DNA of 64,000 nucleotides from Bacillota bacterium (GTDB taxonomy: Bacteria; Bacillota; Clostridia; Christensenellales; Aristaeellaceae), in NCBI GenBank assembly GCA_023404345.1, contig JAEYCB010000039.1, positions 18,494 through 82,493 on the forward strand, given 5' to 3'. The first letter of the stretch is position 1, and each line of letters begins with the position of its first letter. The position numbers and the translations under genes were made by a program. Under the pieces are notes generated by a model. The model had not been told where the DNA came from. It made no database searches and saw only the letters and a program-made list of their open reading frames with translations. Positions 34,063 through 42,847 of this stretch are shown piece by piece.

Positions 34063-35100
34063 CTATGCCAGTTCCAGTTCCCTAAGAATGCGATCCAGTA
34101 CCTCCTGCCATTTCAAAAAGTCCATATGCCCTATATAATGGCTCTCCAGTTCGTCATGCAACTTCTTGGCGGTGGAGAGCTGTTCCGTAGCACGCTGGAT
34201 GAGCAGCTCAAAGACGTTGCGGTCAAAGTTCTGTTCCTTTTCAGTACTTTCCTCCAGCTGAAACAGACGCTCCGCATCCAGCCATTCGCCCTGGGCTGCA
34301 GGCCCGCGACGCCCGGACAGCAGGCCCAGGCCATATGCCGGGATGACGACATGGCTTATCCGTTTAGGGCAAAGCGGATCCATAAGCGCTACCACATGCA
34401 GTCCACGTTCAGTGGCCTGCCGCATCGCCTCCACCATCAATGCATCCGCGTCCAATCCAAAGGGACAATCTACTGTCACACACCGCTTCAAATTCATCTT
34501 GCCTGTCAGGTCCACATAACCCTTGGGGGTGTAGGCCGAACCGAACAGGCAGCGTACGCTTCCCTCTCCCCCTCTGAGCGGAAGGCTATCCGCCCATTCT
34601 CTGGCCAGCTTGCGCGCCTTGTGCAGGTCCTCTTTCCCGGGGCGTGCTGCTTCCAGCACCTTCTGCGCGCCGCTCAAATAACAGTAACAGCGCCGAAAAC
34701 GGCCGGAGATCGCCGTCTGCAAGCGCTGAATATCCTCCCGATGAGGCCGGAGGGCCGCTTCATCCAGAAAATCTCCCAGGCTGACGAGCGTATCCCGAGC
34801 GCCGGGCGTTACGGGATCATATATGTGTGGAGCGGTGCCGTCCATCAGGGCCGCGCCCTTTTGTGGCAGACATACGGCATCCAGACTATCCGGGTCAGAC
34901 GAGCAATGGAAGTATTCCACTTCCAGCCCGACCTTTTCCGCCGCCTCCCCCACTCGGCGCATCAACGTACTCTTTCCAACGCCCGGCCCACCCTTGAGAT
35001 AGAACATGCGCTTCCGTGCGGATAAAGGCAGTATATCCTCAAAATGGCTGCAAAAGCCCTCAGCCGTGTTGCCGCCGGGAAAATAGTGAATGGCTTGCAT
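34063..35100 (-). CDS. P-loop NTPase of the PRK06851 family
   Basis: 345 residues, cytoplasmic, function unknown. N-terminal Walker A GGPGVGKST (37-45) after MFYLK. The family normally carries two tandem P-loop domains; in the second half the stretch FGSAYTPKGYVDLTGKM is followed by VTVDCPFGLDADALM in the place of the second Walker A, so that half seems to have lost its nucleotide-binding loop. A C-terminal helical part begins about residue 275. Start at 35100 with AAGGAGG 7 nt upstream; the long upstream extension crosses a terminator and is rejected. Confidence 0.75.
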   Translation of the reverse strand: MQAIHYFPGGNTAEGFCSHFEDILPLSARKRMFYLKGGPGVGKSTLMRRVGEAAEKVGLEVEYFHCSSDPDSLDAVCLPQKGAALMDGTAPHIYDPVTPGARDTLVSLGDFLDEAALRPHREDIQRLQTAISGRFRRCYCYLSGAQKVLEAARPGKEDLHKARKLAREWADSLPLRGGEGSVRCLFGSAYTPKGYVDLTGKMNLKRCVTVDCPFGLDADALMVEAMRQATERGLHVVALMDPLCPKRISHVVIPAYGLGLLSGRRGPAAQGEWLDAERLFQLEESTEKEQNFDRNVFELLIQRATEQLSTAKKLHDELESHYIGHMDFLKWQEVLDRILRELELA

Positions 35101-35150
35101 AGGACGCCTCCTTAAAACTTGTTTCGTAAAAAGCATATGCAGATAAAGCC

Positions 35151-35192
35151 AATAAAAAACCGTCCCGCGCAGCAAGGCTGCGGGGACGGTTC
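35151..35192 (-). terminator. intrinsic terminator after the SH3/peptidoglycan-binding gene
   Basis: Stem with arms at 35158-35171 and 35179-35191 (AACCGTCCC outer part), followed on the minus strand by TTTTTTATT. Confidence 0.88.
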
Positions 35193-35204
35193 GTTTATTA
35201 ATGA

Positions 35205-37598
35205 TTACTTGACCAGCGTGGGCCACAGCTTCTTGGCGTAATCGTACGCCGTATTGATAGCTGCTTGGTGCTTGGAATCGGGAGAAGTACCACCGTGCGT
35301 GGTGCTGCCCACGAAGTGTACGCACATCATGCCGTAGTAGTTGTTAACGGCGTAGAAATACTGGCCATTGGAGAAGCGGGACTGCGAGAAGCTGTCCGTA
35401 CCGTTGAAACCGTGCGGGAAGCCGTAGATGCTGACCGGATACACGGTGCCATTGACATTGAGCAGCGCCGCGCGGCGGTCCCAAGCGCTTCCAATATTGG
35501 TCGCGCCGCCGAACTTGTTTTTGAAGTCCGGCCAAGTATAATTGACCACATCGCTGTCGCCGTCAGCCTTGATCTGGGCAAGCTGGCTGCTGTTGGGATG
35601 GTTGCTGTTGTAGGGGAAGCCGACGCTATCGCACATCACCTTGGTATCGGCCGCCGTGGCGGGCACGCAGTCCGCATGTCTGGAGCCGGACCAGCGGTAG
35701 ATGCGGAACACCTTGCCGGTGGCTACATCCATCACGGTGGCGTAGCTGCCCTTGGGGAACAGGTCGATGCCGGCATTGTCCCAGTCCCAGCTGGCCTTGA
35801 CCACCTTATTAACCGTTCCAAAGTCCGTTACGGGGATACCGCCGCCCGATCCCCCGTCGCTGCCGCCGGACCCGCCAGAACCGCCGCTGCCCAGCACCTG
35901 CGCCGTCAGCACGGACCAGGTTTCAACACCACAATCTCCGTCCACGCTGATTTTGGCTTTTCGCTGGAAATTGCGCACCGCGCTCTCCGTGCCGGAACCA
36001 TAGGTGCCGTCGAGGTTGCCGGTATAGTAGCCCAGCGAGCTGAGCGCCACCTGCAGGGCATACACACGCACATCGCCTACCAAACCCAGCTCGCGCTTGA
36101 GCGAAGAACCCAGAGGATTGGACCACAGTGTCTTGACATAGGCGGCCAGCTGATCGCTGGTGAGAATGCCGCTCTTAATGTCGCTGTAGACGGCATTATA
36201 ACGTTGATTGTTGTAATAAAGAGTACAATACTCTACGCCGCCAACATTATAGGTGGTGGTGTTGACCATTTGCAACACCGTTCCCGCCGCAACGGTAATG
36301 CCGCCGGAGGAAGGCATGGTTTCCGTCGTGAAAAGCAGCGTATTGGACGGCAGGCGTACGAACGTCTTGTCTGTGCTGGGAATAACGCCGGAACCACCGC
36401 CACCGCCCGTGCCGCCGCCTATGCTGGCAGACGCGCAGTCGCCACGGACAAAGCCCACCAGGCCGCTGGACGTACGGATATTATACCACGTATAGCCACC
36501 TGCCGATGTAGGCTGTGCCAACAGGTCTACCACTGTGCCCTTGGCCAGCACGGTACCGGTCTTATTGCCATTGGCAGCATCGCGCACGCGGGTGCCAGGC
36601 ATGGTGATAGTCACTGTACCAATAGCGGGACTGGAAGCATTGCCAGCCGCATTTACAAAGGTACCCATCAACCAACCTGTCAGGCTGTTGTAGCGCACTT
36701 TAAACCAGGTTACCCCACTTTTGACATAGGTTTCGGTATAGTTAAGATTTACACCTTTGGGCACTACCGCCAGCCTTGCGGAGGAGGTAGAGGCGCTTTT
36801 GCGCAGGTTGACGCTGGCCGTTGTTTTAAGCGTCCCGCTGGAAGGCGATGTGCTCCCATTGCTGCTGGAACCGCCGCTGCTGGACCCGCCGCCGCTGGAG
36901 CTGCCACCACTGGAACTACCGCCACCGGTAGAACCGCCCGTACCCGGCACCGTGCTACCCGACGCGAGCGCAAAGAGCACAGGCTGGCTCAGCGGGCCGG
37001 CGGAGCCGTCCGGATCCAGACCGTTGGCACGCTGAAATTCCTTCATGGCCTTGTCGGTCTTGTCGCCATAGTCGCCGTCAAGGGCGCCGCTGTAGTATCC
37101 AAGCCGGCTCAGCGCCAGCTGTACCGCATGCACACGGATATCGCCCACCAAGCCATCCCGTTCACGCAACGTGCTATAGGCCGTCTGCTTCCACAACGTG
37201 CCGGTAATATAGGTTTCCACCTCGGCGGCAGTCATGATATCCCCCTGGATATCGGTGCGCAGCACGTTGTAGCGCGTGTTGAGATAATACAGGCTATAGT
37301 ACTGCAACCCATCGGAGGCGGTATAATAATTCTCCGAATACAACTGGCATACCGTGCCCGCCGGAATCGTAAGGGACGCGCCATTTGCATAGGTATCGCC
37401 CTGGAAAATCAGCACGGCCCGCGACAGCTTCACATACGTAGGCGCGGCGCTGCGGGACAGGCTGGAGGGTCCGGACCCCACCGAGGAAGCCCATACCGTG
37501 GGAAGCGCAGAAACAAGCAGACACACTGCCAATACAAGCGCCAGCAACGGGCGTGGCGCCGCGGCGGATGTCCTTACTGTCTGATGGTCGTTCCTCAT
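35205..37598 (-). CDS. large secreted modular SH3/peptidoglycan-binding protein
   Basis: 797 residues. After a signal peptide (about 1-38, ending VWAS) come, in order: a beta-rich module plus peptidoglycan-binding domain (about 53-205, VQLALSRLGYYSGALDG); a Gly/Ser linker; two bacterial SH3 domains (about 255-315 and 325-390, TASVNLRKSAS and PGTRVRDAANG); a second Gly linker; a copy of the first module plus peptidoglycan-binding domain (about 410-570, LQVALSSLGYYTGNLDG); a third linker; and a 195-residue C-terminal domain with conserved-looking RHADCVPATAADTK, FPHGFNG and MCVHFVGSTTHGG. Similar C-terminal domains end many Bacillota exoproteins with no assigned activity; His/Cys-rich motifs suggest an enzyme. 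It has its own promoter and terminator. Confidence 0.88.
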   Translation of the reverse strand: MRNDHQTVRTSAAAPRPLLALVLAVCLLVSALPTVWASSVGSGPSSLSRSAAPTYVKLSRAVLIFQGDTYANGASLTIPAGTVCQLYSENYYTASDGLQYYSLYYLNTRYNVLRTDIQGDIMTAAEVETYITGTLWKQTAYSTLRERDGLVGDIRVHAVQLALSRLGYYSGALDGDYGDKTDKAMKEFQRANGLDPDGSAGPLSQPVLFALASGSTVPGTGGSTGGGSSSGGSSSGGGSSSGGSSSNGSTSPSSGTLKTTASVNLRKSASTSSARLAVVPKGVNLNYTETYVKSGVTWFKVRYNSLTGWLMGTFVNAAGNASSPAIGTVTITMPGTRVRDAANGNKTGTVLAKGTVVDLLAQPTSAGGYTWYNIRTSSGLVGFVRGDCASASIGGGTGGGGGSGVIPSTDKTFVRLPSNTLLFTTETMPSSGGITVAAGTVLQMVNTTTYNVGGVEYCTLYYNNQRYNAVYSDIKSGILTSDQLAAYVKTLWSNPLGSSLKRELGLVGDVRVYALQVALSSLGYYTGNLDGTYGSGTESAVRNFQRKAKISVDGDCGVETWSVLTAQVLGSGGSGGSGGSDGGSGGGIPVTDFGTVNKVVKASWDWDNAGIDLFPKGSYATVMDVATGKVFRIYRWSGSRHADCVPATAADTKVMCDSVGFPYNSNHPNSSQLAQIKADGDSDVVNYTWPDFKNKFGGATNIGSAWDRRAALLNVNGTVYPVSIYGFPHGFNGTDSFSQSRFSNGQYFYAVNNYYGMMCVHFVGSTTHGGTSPDSKHQAAINTAYDYAKKLWPTLVK

Positions 37599-37681
37599 GG
37601 TGAAACCTCCGTGTTCCTTACGGCCTTCGCCGGTTCATTCCTGCCTTCATCCAAACGGATGTAGCCCCTTGTATCATGCTT

Positions 37682-37710
37682 ATAATATTACAATTTTATT
37701 ACGCTGTCAA
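37682..37710 (-). promoter_or_regulatory. promoter of the SH3/peptidoglycan-binding gene
   Basis: -35 TTGACA (37705-37710), 17-bp spacer, -10 TATTAT (37682-37687) on the minus strand. The roughly 75-nt leader ends in the Shine-Dalgarno GGAGG; no riboswitch was recognised in it. Confidence 0.88.
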
Positions 37711-37772
37711 CGCTTTTTTCTTACTTTTTATCACCTGTTTTTTAACGGCGTAACTTTTCTGTGCCATTTGCT

Positions 37773-38816
37773 TTACATCGCGTCAAAAGCCTGATCAATG
37801 TCGCGCAGAAGCGCATCTACATCGGCACGGTCCGTAGTAACATTGGTACAGAAGCGTACCGCCTGATGCGCGTCATCCACCCGTTCCCAAAAGGAAAATG
37901 CGTATCCATCAGACAGACGGTGCGCCACCTTGTCTGGCAGGATGGGGAAAATCTGGTTGGCAGCGGTGTCGCTCAGAAGGGCGCAGCCATGCCGCACAAA
38001 GGCCTGTTTCAGCTCTTGGGCCATCTCATTGGCGCGGGCAGCCAGACGGGTATAATCGCCATTTTCGAGCATCGCCTCAAACTGTACACCCAGCAGCCGG
38101 CCCTTGGCCAGCATGCCGCCGCGCTGCTTGATATGGTAACGGAAGCAGTCGTTGAGCCCCTCGTCGGTCAGGATAATGGCTTCACCAAAAAGGAGGCCCA
38201 CCTTGGTCCCACCAATGGTGAAGGCATCGCATACGCTGGCCAGGAAAGGCAGATCCACCTCTGGTTGAGCGGCCAGTCCATACCCTAGGCGGGCACCATC
38301 CAAAAACAGCCGTATCCCCAACGCGTGGCATGCTTCAGAAAGCTCCTGCAGCTCCCGACGTGTATAAAGGGTGCCCAATTCCGTAGGATGGCTGATATAG
38401 ACCAGCGCTGGACGCACCATGTGTTCGTGTGTGGAGTCAGCACGGTGAGCCTCTACCGCGGCACGCACCTGCGCGGCGCTGATTTTGCCATCGTGCCCCG
38501 CCAAAGGCAGCACCTTATGGCCTGTGGCTTCCACGGCACCTGTCTCGTGTACGTTGATATGGCCTGTATCAGCGCATAGTACACCCTCAAACGGCCTGAG
38601 CGCTGCAGCGATCACCGTCAGATTGGCCTGCGTGCCACCCGTAACAAAGTGTACCGCTGCATCCGGCCGGCAGCATTGCTCACGAATCAGTGCGCGCGCC
38701 CGTTCACAATGCGGGTCCTCGCCATAACCTGAGGTCTGTTCACCGTTGGTCCTTACCAGTGCGTCCAGCACGGGCTGTGCCGCGCCGCAGGCATAATCGC
38801 ATTCAAAATGCAGCAT
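37773..38816 (-). CDS. ltaE: threonine aldolase-family (beta-eliminating lyase) enzyme
   Basis: 347 residues, PLP-dependent fold-type I enzyme that splits threonine or allo-threonine to glycine and acetaldehyde. FECDYACGAAQPVLDAL begins the protein, the aldolase-like TGGTQANLT, FLDGARLGYGL with the pyridine-binding Asp, and the Schiff-base Lys in TIGGTKVGLL are present. The start at 38816 is chosen because the promoter places transcription start near 38859, which makes the upstream ATGs at 38855 and 38918 unlikely; only a weak AAAGG precedes it. Confidence 0.88.
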   Translation of the reverse strand: MLHFECDYACGAAQPVLDALVRTNGEQTSGYGEDPHCERARALIREQCCRPDAAVHFVTGGTQANLTVIAAALRPFEGVLCADTGHINVHETGAVEATGHKVLPLAGHDGKISAAQVRAAVEAHRADSTHEHMVRPALVYISHPTELGTLYTRRELQELSEACHALGIRLFLDGARLGYGLAAQPEVDLPFLASVCDAFTIGGTKVGLLFGEAIILTDEGLNDCFRYHIKQRGGMLAKGRLLGVQFEAMLENGDYTRLAARANEMAQELKQAFVRHGCALLSDTAANQIFPILPDKVAHRLSDGYAFSFWERVDDAHQAVRFCTNVTTDRADVDALLRDIDQAFDAM

Positions 38817-38865
38817 ATGTTTTCCCAGCCTTTCATCTGTTATGTACGGGTTCATTGCACAAAAT

Positions 38866-38894
38866 ATCGTACACATCACACGCACGGGTGTCAA
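38866..38894 (-). promoter_or_regulatory. promoter of the threonine-aldolase-like gene
   Basis: -35 TTGACA (38889-38894), 17-bp spacer, -10 TACGAT (38866-38871), minus strand. It lies back to back with the P-type ATPase promoter. Confidence 0.83.
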
Positions 38895-38917
38895 GGCTTT
38901 CCTGATGGCCAGCGACA

Positions 38918-38926
38918 TGCTATAAT
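38918..38926 (+). promoter_or_regulatory. extended -10 promoter of the P-type ATPase gene
   Basis: TGCTATAAT (TGn plus TATAAT at 38921-38926) without a good -35; start codon 100 bp downstream. Confidence 0.65.
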
Positions 38927-39026
38927 AAAGGCCAGCTTTCCGGCGTGCTTTTTCCTTCGGCCGCCGGTGAAGCCCAGATTATTTATATGGACAGCCGTGC
39001 TAATGCGCGGCAAGGGAGTATATCAC

Positions 39027-41375
39027 ATGCATGCCAATGACATCCCCTTGTACGGACTTACGCAAGAAGAAGTTCGCGCCCGCAGGGAACAGGGCCATGC
39101 CAACACCATGCCCCGCCGGGCCGAAGGTGGCCTTGGCGATATCCTGCGGCGCAATGTGCTGACCCTTTTCAACCTGCTCAACCTCTGCCTGGCAGGCCTG
39201 TTGCTGTGGGTGGGAAGCCACCGCGACATGCTGTTTCTGGGTGTGGTGCTTTCCAATACATTGATCGGCACCATTCAGGAGCTGCGCGCCAAACGCACGC
39301 ACGACCGCCTTCAGCTGCTAAGCGAAGGCCAGATACGCGTCATGCGCGACGGTGTTGAATGCCTTTTGTCCCCGCATGATCTGGTGCTGGACGATGTGGT
39401 GCTGCTTTCCCGCGGTGATCAGGTGCCTGCCGATGCCAAGGTACTGTCTGGTACGGCAGAAGTGGATGAATCCCTGCTGACGGGCGAAAGTGTACCGATT
39501 TCAAAGGCAGCGGATGATGCGCTGTATTCCGGCAGCTTCTTGGTCAGCGGCAGTGTAGCCGCTCAGCTCACCGCTGTAGGTGCCAACAGCTATGCCGGGC
39601 AGCTACAGCTGTCCGCACGCCGTGTCAAGCGAGCCCAGAGCGAGCTGATGCGGGATATGTGCCGCATCATCCGCTGGGTATCAGCTATCATTCTGCCCAT
39701 TGGTGCTGCCATGTTTTCCAGGCAGTATGCCTCAGTGGATCTTGGCCTTCAGGATGCCGTCACCGGCACGGTTGCCTCAGTGCTGGGCATGATTCCTGAA
39801 GGACTGATTTTGCTCACATCGGTTTCGTTGGCGGCAGGTGTGGTGGCGCTAGGCCGCCGCAATGCGCTGGTCAACGAGCTTTTCGGCATAGAGACGCTCG
39901 CCCGTACCGACGTGGTGTGCATGGATAAAACCGGCACCCTCACCAGCGGCGAAATGTTTCTCGACCGGACCCTGCCCCTTGGCGAGGCGACGCCGGAGGA
40001 AATCGGGGCCTGTATGGCGGCGCTGCTTCATGCCAGCGCTGACGAGACGCCCACCGTGCGCGCTCTGGCGCAGGTATTTTCCGGGCAAGATGGGGCTGCG
40101 CTTATGCAGGCCGTGCCTTTTTCCAGCGAACGCAAATGGTCCGCAGTGCAAGTCGAGGGGCTGGGCAGTGTGGTGCTGGGCGCTCCGGAACGCCTGCTAG
40201 ACGGTCAGGCGCTGGAACAGGCACAGGCGCTGGCCTCAGAGGGACTGCGCGTGCTGGCGCTCTCGCGTTCCTCCGCCGCCCTTTCCGGAGAAACTCTGCC
40301 AGATGGTCTGGTCCCGTTGGCGCTGCTATGCCTTCGTGACGCGCTTCGTCCCAACGTGCAAAAAACCGTGCGTTATTTTGGGGAGCAAGGCGTCGCGCTT
40401 AAAGTGATTTCAGGAGACAGTCCGCTTACCGTTTCCCATGCGGCCGCAGCTGCCGGCGTGCCCGGTGCAGATCGTATGGTGGACCTGTCCTCCCTCTCCG
40501 GGAAAAAGGATTACGCCATGCTGGCCCGCAGCTACACCATCTTCGGCCGCGTGTCTCCTCAGGATAAACAGGGCTTGATTGAAGCATTGCGTAAAGCTGG
40601 CCATGGAGTAGCCATGGTAGGTGATGGTGTAAATGATATTCCTGCCCTCAAAGCGGCGGACTGCTCCATCGCCATGGCCGGTGGCAGCGATGCCGCCTGC
40701 CGTGTCGCACAGATCACGCTGCTGGATGCAGATTTTGACGTAATGCCCCGAATCGTGCTGGAAGGCCGCCGTGTCATCAACAACATCACGCGCGCCGCAT
40801 CGCTGTTTTTGGTCAAAAATATCTTCAGCCTCATTCTGTCCGTATTGCTGCTGATCTTCCCGTTCGCCTATCCCTTCGCTCCCATCCAGCTCACGCTGGT
40901 CAGCGCCCTCACCATTGGCCTGCCTTCCTTCGTGCTGGCTCTGCAGCCCAGCCGGGACAGGGTCAGCGGCAGTTTTCTTCGCAATGTGATCATGCGTGCC
41001 CTGCCTGGCGGCATATGTACGGCGGTACTGATCATTCCCCTGATGGCCCTTTCCGACAGGTTTGGATTTTCTCAGGACGTGGTCAGCACGCTCAGCACTT
41101 TGATCGCGGGATATTCCGGTCTGGTGGTGCTGTTTCTCACCTGCCTTCCCCTCAATGCACTTCGCGGCGCACTGGTAATAACGATGGCGGCGCTCTTTGC
41201 GGGCGCGGTGCTGCTGTTGCCAGGGGTATTCTACCTATCACCCGTTTCTGGGGGGCAATGGTGGGTGCTTGCCTCAGCAGCCGTGCTGGCCCCCCTGATT
41301 CAGACCGGCCTGGGTGCGCTGGTTCGCCGCTTCCACCGCTCGGAGGGCTTGGATCGTAGTGCAGCAGCAGGTTAA
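39027..41375 (+). CDS. P-type cation-transporting ATPase (CtpE/EXP7-like)
   Basis: 782 residues, polytopic membrane pump. The actuator motif TGES is in DESLLTGESVP, the phosphorylated Asp300 in CMDKTGTLTSG, and the hinge reads MVGDGVNDIPALKAAD. The intramembrane motif IPEGLILLTS and the absence of N-terminal heavy-metal domains fit the CtpE/EXP7 group, for which calcium transport is proposed; cation specificity here is inference. ATG at 39027 has AAGGGAG 8 nt upstream; the longer frame lacks one. The C-terminal helices (about 635-760) are typical of P2-type pumps. Confidence 0.9.
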   Translation: MHANDIPLYGLTQEEVRARREQGHANTMPRRAEGGLGDILRRNVLTLFNLLNLCLAGLLLWVGSHRDMLFLGVVLSNTLIGTIQELRAKRTHDRLQLLSEGQIRVMRDGVECLLSPHDLVLDDVVLLSRGDQVPADAKVLSGTAEVDESLLTGESVPISKAADDALYSGSFLVSGSVAAQLTAVGANSYAGQLQLSARRVKRAQSELMRDMCRIIRWVSAIILPIGAAMFSRQYASVDLGLQDAVTGTVASVLGMIPEGLILLTSVSLAAGVVALGRRNALVNELFGIETLARTDVVCMDKTGTLTSGEMFLDRTLPLGEATPEEIGACMAALLHASADETPTVRALAQVFSGQDGAALMQAVPFSSERKWSAVQVEGLGSVVLGAPERLLDGQALEQAQALASEGLRVLALSRSSAALSGETLPDGLVPLALLCLRDALRPNVQKTVRYFGEQGVALKVISGDSPLTVSHAAAAAGVPGADRMVDLSSLSGKKDYAMLARSYTIFGRVSPQDKQGLIEALRKAGHGVAMVGDGVNDIPALKAADCSIAMAGGSDAACRVAQITLLDADFDVMPRIVLEGRRVINNITRAASLFLVKNIFSLILSVLLLIFPFAYPFAPIQLTLVSALTIGLPSFVLALQPSRDRVSGSFLRNVIMRALPGGICTAVLIIPLMALSDRFGFSQDVVSTLSTLIAGYSGLVVLFLTCLPLNALRGALVITMAALFAGAVLLLPGVFYLSPVSGGQWWVLASAAVLAPLIQTGLGALVRRFHRSEGLDRSAAAG

Positions 41376-41385
41376 TTTGGGTTTC

Positions 41386-41420
41386 AACAGGCGCCCTAGA
41401 GCAAGGGCGCCTGTTTTAAT
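41386..41420 (+). terminator. intrinsic terminator after the P-type ATPase gene
   Basis: 11-bp stem ACAGGCGCCCT-type arms (41387-41397 with 41404-41414), then TTTTAAT. Confidence 0.9.
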
Positions 41421-41461
41421 GGACCGGCTTTGGCTTTTTTGTCTCGTCAGCCCAGCCGTAA

Positions 41462-41519
41462 TTGGCAGGCCATAAAGGCAGTGCTATAATGATGCCGACG
41501 CGGAACAGTCCGCGCAAAC
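41462..41519 (+). promoter_or_regulatory. promoter and short hairpin leader of the glnA-like gene
   Basis: -35 TTGGCA (41462-41467), 17-bp spacer, -10 TATAAT (41485-41490), preceded by TGC. Between the start of transcription and the RBS (AGGGGTGG) is one small hairpin CGCGGA-ACAG-TCCGCG (41500-41515). Because an ANTAR (RNA-binding) regulator is encoded in the same unit, the hairpin could be a binding target, but only one stem is seen and ANTAR targets usually have two with hexaloops. Confidence 0.7.
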
Positions 41520-41539
41520 TGTAAAAGGGGTGGCTATCC

Positions 41540-42817
41540 ATGCTGGCCAACGAGGTTTTGTCTTTCATTGAAGAAAACGATGTAAAGTTTATCCGACTGG
41601 CCTTTACAGATCTGTTTGGTCAACTTCGTAACATCGCCATTTTGCCGGACCAACTGGCCATGGCGATGGAAAGCGGCGTGGCCATAGACGCTACTGCCGT
41701 GCCCGGGTATGCATCCGCGCCGGGTGGTAGCCTGGTGCTTAGGCCAGACCCGGACACACTCTGCATTTTGCCTTGGCGTCCTCAGTCCGGGCGCGTATGC
41801 CGCTTGCTGTGCGATTTGGTCACGCCCCAAGGTGACCCCTTCCTCATGGATAGCCGCACGCTCCTTCGCACGGCAACATACCATGCAAAGGAGAGGGGGC
41901 TGGAGGTTCGTATCGGCACTGACTGCGAATTCTATTTGCTCGACCTTGACGACCATGGCCGGCCTTCGCTGGAACCACATGACCGGGGCAGCTATATGGA
42001 TGTCGCCCCCATGGACCGGTGCGAGGACATCCGCCGCGACATCGTACTGACGCTGGAACAGATGAACATCCGCCCGGAGAGCAGTCATCATGAACGTGGT
42101 CCCGGACAAAACGAGGTGGATTTTCACCGCGCCGAGCCCGTCACCGCCGCAGACCATTATGTGGCCTTTCTTCATGCGGTGCGATCCGTATCACAACGTT
42201 ACGGCGTGCACGCCACCTTCCTGCCCCGTCCGCTGGCAGGTGAGGAAGGCAAGGGCCTGCATGTAAAGCTTGCCTTTTATCAGGACGGTCGAAACCTGTT
42301 CCGGCTGGAAAATGGCTGTCCGGGGCCACTTGCTCAAAGCGCCATGGCAGGCGTGCTGCGCCGTCTTGCAGAGATCACGCTGTTTCTCAATCCTCTGCCA
42401 GAAAGCTATGACCATCTGGGCGCTCCCGGTGCATTCAACCGGCTGCGCTGGTCGATGGAGCAGGATCGCAGCGCACTGCGCATCCCATTGCCACAAAATC
42501 GCTTTGCGCGCATGCAGTTGAGCAGCCCGGCCCCCACGATGAATCCCTATATCGGCTTTACGCTGTTAATCGAAGCCGCACTGGAAGGCATAGCTGAAAA
42601 TGCCTCGCTGGAATCGTACAGCGTATCGCCCGATCAGGCGAAATGCCTTCCCTCCTCCATGGATGAGGCTCTGGCTCTGGCACAGGGCAGTGCCTTTGTG
42701 CGCCGCATCCTGCCCGGAGATGCACCGGAATGCTTCTTTGCGCGCGCCCAGTCGTTCATGGAGCGCAGCCGCAATGATCCCCCCGCACTGGCCTTTGCAC
42801 AGCTTCTGCGCTACTAA
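41540..42817 (+). CDS. divergent glutamine synthetase-like protein
   Basis: 425 residues, type I glutamine-synthetase fold (beta-grasp N domain about 1-105, catalytic domain after). Preserved by eye: SHHERGPGQNEVDF (metal-ligand Glu pair), RIP near residue 318 and NPYIGF. Changed relative to active enzymes: the catalytic flap (NxYKRLVPGYEAP) is shortened to SYDHLGAPGAFNRL and lacks its Glu; the RIExRSPD segment reads RMQLSSPAP, losing a metal-ligand Glu and an Arg; GSGMHxHxSL reads GKGLHVKLAF; the first Glu of ExE reads D (GTDCEFYLL). Normal glutamine synthesis is therefore doubtful; a regulatory or other gamma-glutamyl-ligase role is possible. Promoter upstream, ANTAR gene 30 bp downstream. 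Confidence 0.8.
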   Translation: MLANEVLSFIEENDVKFIRLAFTDLFGQLRNIAILPDQLAMAMESGVAIDATAVPGYASAPGGSLVLRPDPDTLCILPWRPQSGRVCRLLCDLVTPQGDPFLMDSRTLLRTATYHAKERGLEVRIGTDCEFYLLDLDDHGRPSLEPHDRGSYMDVAPMDRCEDIRRDIVLTLEQMNIRPESSHHERGPGQNEVDFHRAEPVTAADHYVAFLHAVRSVSQRYGVHATFLPRPLAGEEGKGLHVKLAFYQDGRNLFRLENGCPGPLAQSAMAGVLRRLAEITLFLNPLPESYDHLGAPGAFNRLRWSMEQDRSALRIPLPQNRFARMQLSSPAPTMNPYIGFTLLIEAALEGIAENASLESYSVSPDQAKCLPSSMDEALALAQGSAFVRRILPGDAPECFFARAQSFMERSRNDPPALAFAQLLRY

Positions 42818-42847
42818 GCAAGTACGGACAGAAGGAGGGGGATGCAT

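Noticed and set aside
36800..36960. Tandem short repeats as a CRISPR or microsatellite array
   Set aside because: They encode the Gly/Ser linkers of the exoprotein; no conserved repeat-spacer unit.
35265..37664. A 799-codon plus-strand frame opposite the SH3/peptidoglycan-binding gene
   Set aside because: Antisense to a clear modular protein with signal peptide and terminator; translation has no recognisable domain.
37599..37681. Riboswitch (c-di-AMP or c-di-GMP type) in the leader of the SH3/peptidoglycan-binding gene
   Set aside because: Leader only about 75 nt and none of the consensus core sequences could be found.
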